The notes below the pieces were generated by a model. It worked only from the letters and a program-made list of their open reading frames with translations. It did no database searches and was not told the DNA's origin. Position numbers and translations under genes: made by a program. Positions 60,033-64,000 of a DNA stretch of 64,000 bases are shown here, in pieces. Position 1 is the first letter of the stretch, and the number at the start of each line of letters is the position of its first letter. Where the stretch lies: the NCBI RefSeq assembly GCF_008711155.1, contig NZ_VUYQ01000002.1, positions 434,001 through 498,000 on the forward strand. Reading direction: 5' to 3'. The DNA comes from Dechloromonas sp. CZR5 (lineage in GTDB: Bacteria; Pseudomonadota; Gammaproteobacteria; Burkholderiales; Rhodocyclaceae).

Positions 60033-61175
60033 GTGCAGATCAATCAAGTGATCAGCCGCAAGCCGGCCGAGTTGCGCCGCGCCCTCGCGGCCCTGGCCGG
60101 TCATCCGATCGATCTGCTCCTGGTCTTCGGAGCGGTCGATCATTTTACTCATCCGGACCTTCGCCAGTCCCTGACCAGCCTTGCTCCGCAAGCTTGTTTG
60201 CTCGGCTGTTCCACCGCCGGCGAGATTTCGGCTGCCGGCGTCGACGATGGCACCTGCTGCATTACGGCCATCCATTTCGACAAGGTTGGCCTGAAACCAG
60301 CCGGCACGATTCTAAACGGGATGGACGACTCGTTCGCGGCCGGCGAACGAATCGGTCGGCAAATCCAGGCTCCCGACCTCAAGGCCGTCCTGGTGTTCGG
60401 CCCGGGTGTCCAGATCAACGGGAGCGCCCTGGTGGACGGAATATCCAGCGTCATCGGCATCGGCGTTCCCATCACCGGCGGCCTGGCCGGCGATGGCGGC
60501 GCATTCAGGGAAACCTTCACGCTCGGCCAGGACGGCGTCAGCAACGATACCGTAGTGGCTGTCGGCCTGTGCGGCGATGACCTGCGTTTCAGCCACGGCT
60601 CCTTCGGCGGCTGGGAGCCTTTCGGGCCGGCACGCAAGGTAACACGCTGCGAAGGCAATATCCTGTACGAACTCGATGGCGAACCGGCGCTGGAGATTTA
60701 CAAGCGTTATCTCGGCGATCATGCCCGCAGCCTGCCGGCCTCGGGTTTGCTGTTTCCGTTCGCGATGCTGGGCGACGACCATAACGCCATCGGCCTGATC
60801 CGCACCATTCTCGGCGTAGACGAAGCCTTGGGAAGCCTGATCCTGGCCGGCGAGATCGATGCCAAGGGTTATCTCCGCCTGATGCATGCCAGTACCGACA
60901 AGTTGGTGAATGGCGCCGAAGCGGCTGCCGAAGCGGCCGCAGAAATGTTCCTGTCGGCAGGTGAGACGCTCGCCATCCTGGTCAGCTGCGTCGGCCGCAA
61001 GCTGGTCATGGGAAGCCGGGTTGACGAGGAAGTCGAGGCGGTAGGCGATGTATTCAGCAACCAGGCGACCCTGACCGGTTTCTATTCCTATGGCGAGATC
61101 AGTCCCTTCACTCCGGGATCGTCTTGCAAATTGCACAATCAAACGATGACCATCACCTGCCTCGGCGAAAACTGA
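60033..61175 (+). CDS. FIST domain sensory protein
   Basis: A 380-residue protein covering FIST N (LLLVFGAVDHFTHPDLRQSL, LLGCSTAGEIS) and FIST C (ASGLLFPFAMLG through GFYSYGEISPF) domains. FIST domains are sensory modules thought to bind small ligands such as amino acids. The start is GTG with GGGGAGAG upstream. It lies 11 bp before a hybrid histidine kinase, so the two probably form one signalling unit. Confidence 0.92.
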   Translation: MQINQVISRKPAELRRALAALAGHPIDLLLVFGAVDHFTHPDLRQSLTSLAPQACLLGCSTAGEISAAGVDDGTCCITAIHFDKVGLKPAGTILNGMDDSFAAGERIGRQIQAPDLKAVLVFGPGVQINGSALVDGISSVIGIGVPITGGLAGDGGAFRETFTLGQDGVSNDTVVAVGLCGDDLRFSHGSFGGWEPFGPARKVTRCEGNILYELDGEPALEIYKRYLGDHARSLPASGLLFPFAMLGDDHNAIGLIRTILGVDEALGSLILAGEIDAKGYLRLMHASTDKLVNGAEAAAEAAAEMFLSAGETLAILVSCVGRKLVMGSRVDEEVEAVGDVFSNQATLTGFYSYGEISPFTPGSSCKLHNQTMTITCLGEN

Positions 61176-61186
61176 ACCGATTCGAC

Positions 61187-63931
61187 ATGCAGAAAACCCT
61201 CCTGCGACAGCTGAAACGCAGCCTTGGCGTCAAGGACGAAGCGGCGCTGACGGCTTTGCTGGCCGACATGCCAGCTGCCGCGGCCAATGCCGACCCGGCG
61301 CTGCGTCCGCTTCTGGAGGGATTGGGTGATTTTCTGGCGAAGATCGATGCCACATACGAGCAATACGAGCGCGATCTTGAATTGCGGACACGCAGCCTGG
61401 AGATATCCTCGTCCGAGCTGAGCACAGCCAACGAAAGGCTTCGCCAGTCGCTGGCCGGTCGGGAAAACGCACTGCATTCGCTGCGTCAGACCATGCACGA
61501 GCTGCTTCCGGAAGGCGTCGGGAGTCACTCCGAGCAACTGGCCGATGAAGACATTACAGTACTCTCCGATCGTATCGCCGCCATCGTTGCGGAAAACGAG
61601 CTGAGCCGGCACGAGCTCGCCAACCAGAAGTTCGCGCTCGATCAGCACGCCATCGTCAGCATCACCGATACCCAGGGCACCATCCTGTACGCCAATGACC
61701 GCTTCTGCGAAATCAGCGGCTACCCACGCGAGGCCTTGCTGGGGCAGAACCACCGGATCATCAAGTCGGCGTACCACCCTCCCGAACTTTATCGCGACAT
61801 GTGGCGGACCATCTCGGAAGGCCGCGTGTGGCGGGGCGAACTGTGCAACCGGACAAGCCAGGGGGGCATCTACTGGGTCAACGCCACCATCGTGCCTCTG
61901 CTCGGCCCACAGGGGCTACCCGAGCGCTATATTGCTATCCGAACCGACATTTCCGACCGGAAACGCATCGAAGCTCAACTCTCCGAACAGTTGCATCTGG
62001 TCGAAGAACTGATCGAAACCGTTCCAGTACCGATCTACATCAAGAATGCCGAAGGACGCTACGTGCGCGTCAATCGGGCTTTCGAAGCGTTCTCCCATAT
62101 TCCCCGCGAATCCGTTCTGGGACGTACGCCACACGATCTGCTCCGGCCCGAAGACGCCCTGCTGCATACCGCCAAGGATGACGAACTGTTCGCCCGGGGG
62201 GGAACCCAGTCGTATGAAGCGCAGATCCACCTCAAGGACGGGGCCCACAACACCATCTACAACAAGGCTGTGCTGACCCGCCCCGACGGCAGCATTTCCG
62301 GACTGATCGGCACGATCATCGACATTACCGAGCGCAAGCAGGCCGAAGCCGACATGCTGCGCGCCAAGGAAATTGCCGAAGCAGCCAGCAAGGCCAAGAG
62401 CGATTTCCTGGCCAACATGAGCCATGAAATCCGGACGCCGATGAACGGGGTCATCGGCATGACCGATCTCGCACTCGAAACCCACCTCAATCCGGAACAG
62501 CGGGAATACCTGACCATCGTCAAGTCCTCGGCCGAATCCTTGCTGACCGTCATCAACGACATCCTCGACTTCTCGAAGATCGAAGCCGGCAAATTGGTCG
62601 TCGAGGACATTCCCTTCGATCTGCACCGCCTGATTTCCGACACGCTGAAGCCGCTTGCCCTGAAGGCCCACGAAAAGCAACTCGAGCTGCTGAGCGACCT
62701 GCCGGCAGACATTCCGCGCCTTGTCCGGGGCGACCCCAGCCGCTTGCGGCAAGTGCTGGTCAATCTGATCGGCAACGCCATCAAATTCACCAGGCAGGGC
62801 GAAATCTCCCTGACGGCCGCAGTCACGCAACAGCAGGAACAACAAGCCGTTCTCCATTTTGCGGTCCACGACACGGGTATCGGCATCGCACCGGACAAGC
62901 AGGAGATCATCTTCGACGCATTCGCCCAGGAAGACACCTCAACAACCCGGAAATACGGCGGAACCGGGCTCGGCCTGTCGATCTGCCGGCGCCTGGTCGA
63001 GCTCATGCGCGGATCGATGTGGCTGCACAGCGAAATCGGCAAGGGAAGCACCTTTCACTTCACCCTGCCGCTCCGTCTCGCCGACAACGCGGGTTTTGAG
63101 ACACCGGCTGTCGTTGATGTCAAAGGCCGCCACCTGCTTGTGGTCGATGACAGCACGACCAATCGCCGAATCCTGAAGACCATGCTGGCCGCCATGCAGA
63201 TCACCGCGCAATGCGTCGACTCAGGTGCCGCCGCCCTGGCTGCGATGCGGAATCCTGACAAACCGGTCGACTGCATCCTGCTCGATGCGCAGATGCCGGA
63301 CATGGACGGCTACGAACTCGCCAGCCGCTTGCGCGCCAGCCATCAGGCGTTACCGCCGATGCTCATGCTTTCTTCCGGGGCCTTGCGCGGCGATGCCCAG
63401 CGCTGCAAGGAATCCGGGATTGCCGGTTTCTTCGCCAAGCCGATTTCGAGCGACGAGTTGTTGGCCACCCTCGGGCGCCTGTTCGCAAGCCCGGCGACAT
63501 CGTCGGACGGCAACACCCTGCTCACCCGCCATGTCCTGCACGAAGCGCAGGAATCGCTGCACATCCTGTTGGTCGAAGACCATCACACCAATCAGAAACT
63601 CGCACTGGGGCTCCTCGCCAAGTGGGGACACAAAGCCACGCTGGCGCAGAACGGTCAGGAAGCGCTGGATATTCTGGGCAACCACCGTTTCGATCTCATC
63701 CTGATGGATATGCAGATGCCCGTCATGGGCGGTATCGAGGCCACACGACGCATACGCGAGGTCGAGACATCACAGGGACGGCCCCGGACACCGATCATCG
63801 CGATGACGGCCGCCGCCATGCAGGATGACCGCGATGCCTGCATCGCAGCCGGCATGGACGACTATCTCTCCAAGCCGATCAAGGTCCGGGAATTCCAGAA
63901 CAAACTTGCCGCCTACGTCAGAACTATCTGA
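61187..63931 (+). CDS. PAS-PAS hybrid histidine kinase with two receiver domains
   Basis: A 914-residue cytoplasmic kinase without membrane segments. Order: N-terminal coiled coil (about 50-150), PAS domain (DQHAIVSITDTQGTILYANDRF), second PAS (VPVPIYIKNAEGRYVRVNRAF), HisKA with phospho-accepting His413 (NMSHEIRTPMNG), HATPase (NLIGNAIKFT, GTGLGLSICRRLVELM), then two receiver domains (VDDSTTNRR...LLDAQMPDMDGYE and VEDHHTNQK...LMDMQMPVMGGIEATRR). No Hpt domain is attached. The partner sensor is probably the adjacent FIST protein. Confidence 0.94.
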   Translation: MQKTLLRQLKRSLGVKDEAALTALLADMPAAAANADPALRPLLEGLGDFLAKIDATYEQYERDLELRTRSLEISSSELSTANERLRQSLAGRENALHSLRQTMHELLPEGVGSHSEQLADEDITVLSDRIAAIVAENELSRHELANQKFALDQHAIVSITDTQGTILYANDRFCEISGYPREALLGQNHRIIKSAYHPPELYRDMWRTISEGRVWRGELCNRTSQGGIYWVNATIVPLLGPQGLPERYIAIRTDISDRKRIEAQLSEQLHLVEELIETVPVPIYIKNAEGRYVRVNRAFEAFSHIPRESVLGRTPHDLLRPEDALLHTAKDDELFARGGTQSYEAQIHLKDGAHNTIYNKAVLTRPDGSISGLIGTIIDITERKQAEADMLRAKEIAEAASKAKSDFLANMSHEIRTPMNGVIGMTDLALETHLNPEQREYLTIVKSSAESLLTVINDILDFSKIEAGKLVVEDIPFDLHRLISDTLKPLALKAHEKQLELLSDLPADIPRLVRGDPSRLRQVLVNLIGNAIKFTRQGEISLTAAVTQQQEQQAVLHFAVHDTGIGIAPDKQEIIFDAFAQEDTSTTRKYGGTGLGLSICRRLVELMRGSMWLHSEIGKGSTFHFTLPLRLADNAGFETPAVVDVKGRHLLVVDDSTTNRRILKTMLAAMQITAQCVDSGAAALAAMRNPDKPVDCILLDAQMPDMDGYELASRLRASHQALPPMLMLSSGALRGDAQRCKESGIAGFFAKPISSDELLATLGRLFASPATSSDGNTLLTRHVLHEAQESLHILLVEDHHTNQKLALGLLAKWGHKATLAQNGQEALDILGNHRFDLILMDMQMPVMGGIEATRRIREVETSQGRPRTPIIAMTAAAMQDDRDACIAAGMDDYLSKPIKVREFQNKLAAYVRTI

Positions 63932-64000
63932 TTAGACATCGAAAATTCTCTGTCCGACCGCTTGGCCAGAGGGTAAACTTGCGGCTTTTCGCACTCGCGA

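Overview
The window is about 64 kb of high-GC bacterial chromosome. Gene content and protein style point to a betaproteobacterium of the Rhodocyclales (Dechloromonas/Azonexus-like). The signs are an mnmG-rsmG-parA-parB-atpIBEFHAGDC block, ubiE-ubiJ, a DUF3683-type giant FAD oxidoreductase, DUF1631 and DUF971 proteins, and a respiratory formate dehydrogenase. The assignment is inferred from protein families; no rRNA or tRNA gene was seen to confirm it. The gene content is almost entirely chromosomal core or lineage-typical, with no insertion sequence, prophage, CRISPR array or integrase recognised.

Layout: (1) 1-5.5 kb, a branched-chain amino-acid-type ABC importer: two tandem paralogous binding proteins, a rare LivH-LivM-LivG triple fusion and LivF, closed by a terminator. 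(2) 5.5-13.6 kb, a respiratory formate dehydrogenase module (alpha, beta and gamma subunits, then fdhD, fdhE and moaA), preceded by an apparent activator palindrome / IHF site / sigma-54 promoter. (3) 14-19 kb, a FecR/DUF6600 secreted protein with tandem 70-residue repeats, a response regulator-TPR protein and an exported hydrolase. (4) 19-30.3 kb, the mnmG-rsmG-parA-parB block and the complete F1Fo ATP synthase operon with a clear sigma-70 promoter and a terminator. (5) 30.3-38.2 kb, a minus-strand run: FAD/Fe-S oxidoreductase of 1291 residues, HIT protein, a PilZ-like protein, DUF971, ubiE and ubiJ. (6) 38.3-45.3 kb: OmpA-type lipoprotein, patatin, YqaA, ilvA, a nucleotidyltransferase-like protein under two identical palindromic operators, alcohol dehydrogenase, and a free-standing CsoSCA-like carbonic anhydrase. 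(7) 45.4-49.6 kb, a sulfur operon: sulfate-binding protein, degenerate EAL protein, cysK, patB-like lyase and a small membrane protein. (8) 49.6-64 kb: folate cyclo-ligase, Slt, DUF1631, NDUFA9-like, cca, DUF2905, hydrolase, YjfB-like, an unknown protein, MidA-like methyltransferase, and a FIST sensor paired with a hybrid histidine kinase.

The most promising leads are the two 31-bp TTACCCAAT-N13-ATTGGGTAA operators that straddle the promoter of a nucleotidyltransferase-fold gene with no visible catalytic signature, the complete UAS/IHF/sigma-54 arrangement upstream of the formate dehydrogenase operon, the carboxysome-type carbonic anhydrase without carboxysome genes, and the catalytically dead EAL protein translationally coupled to cysK.
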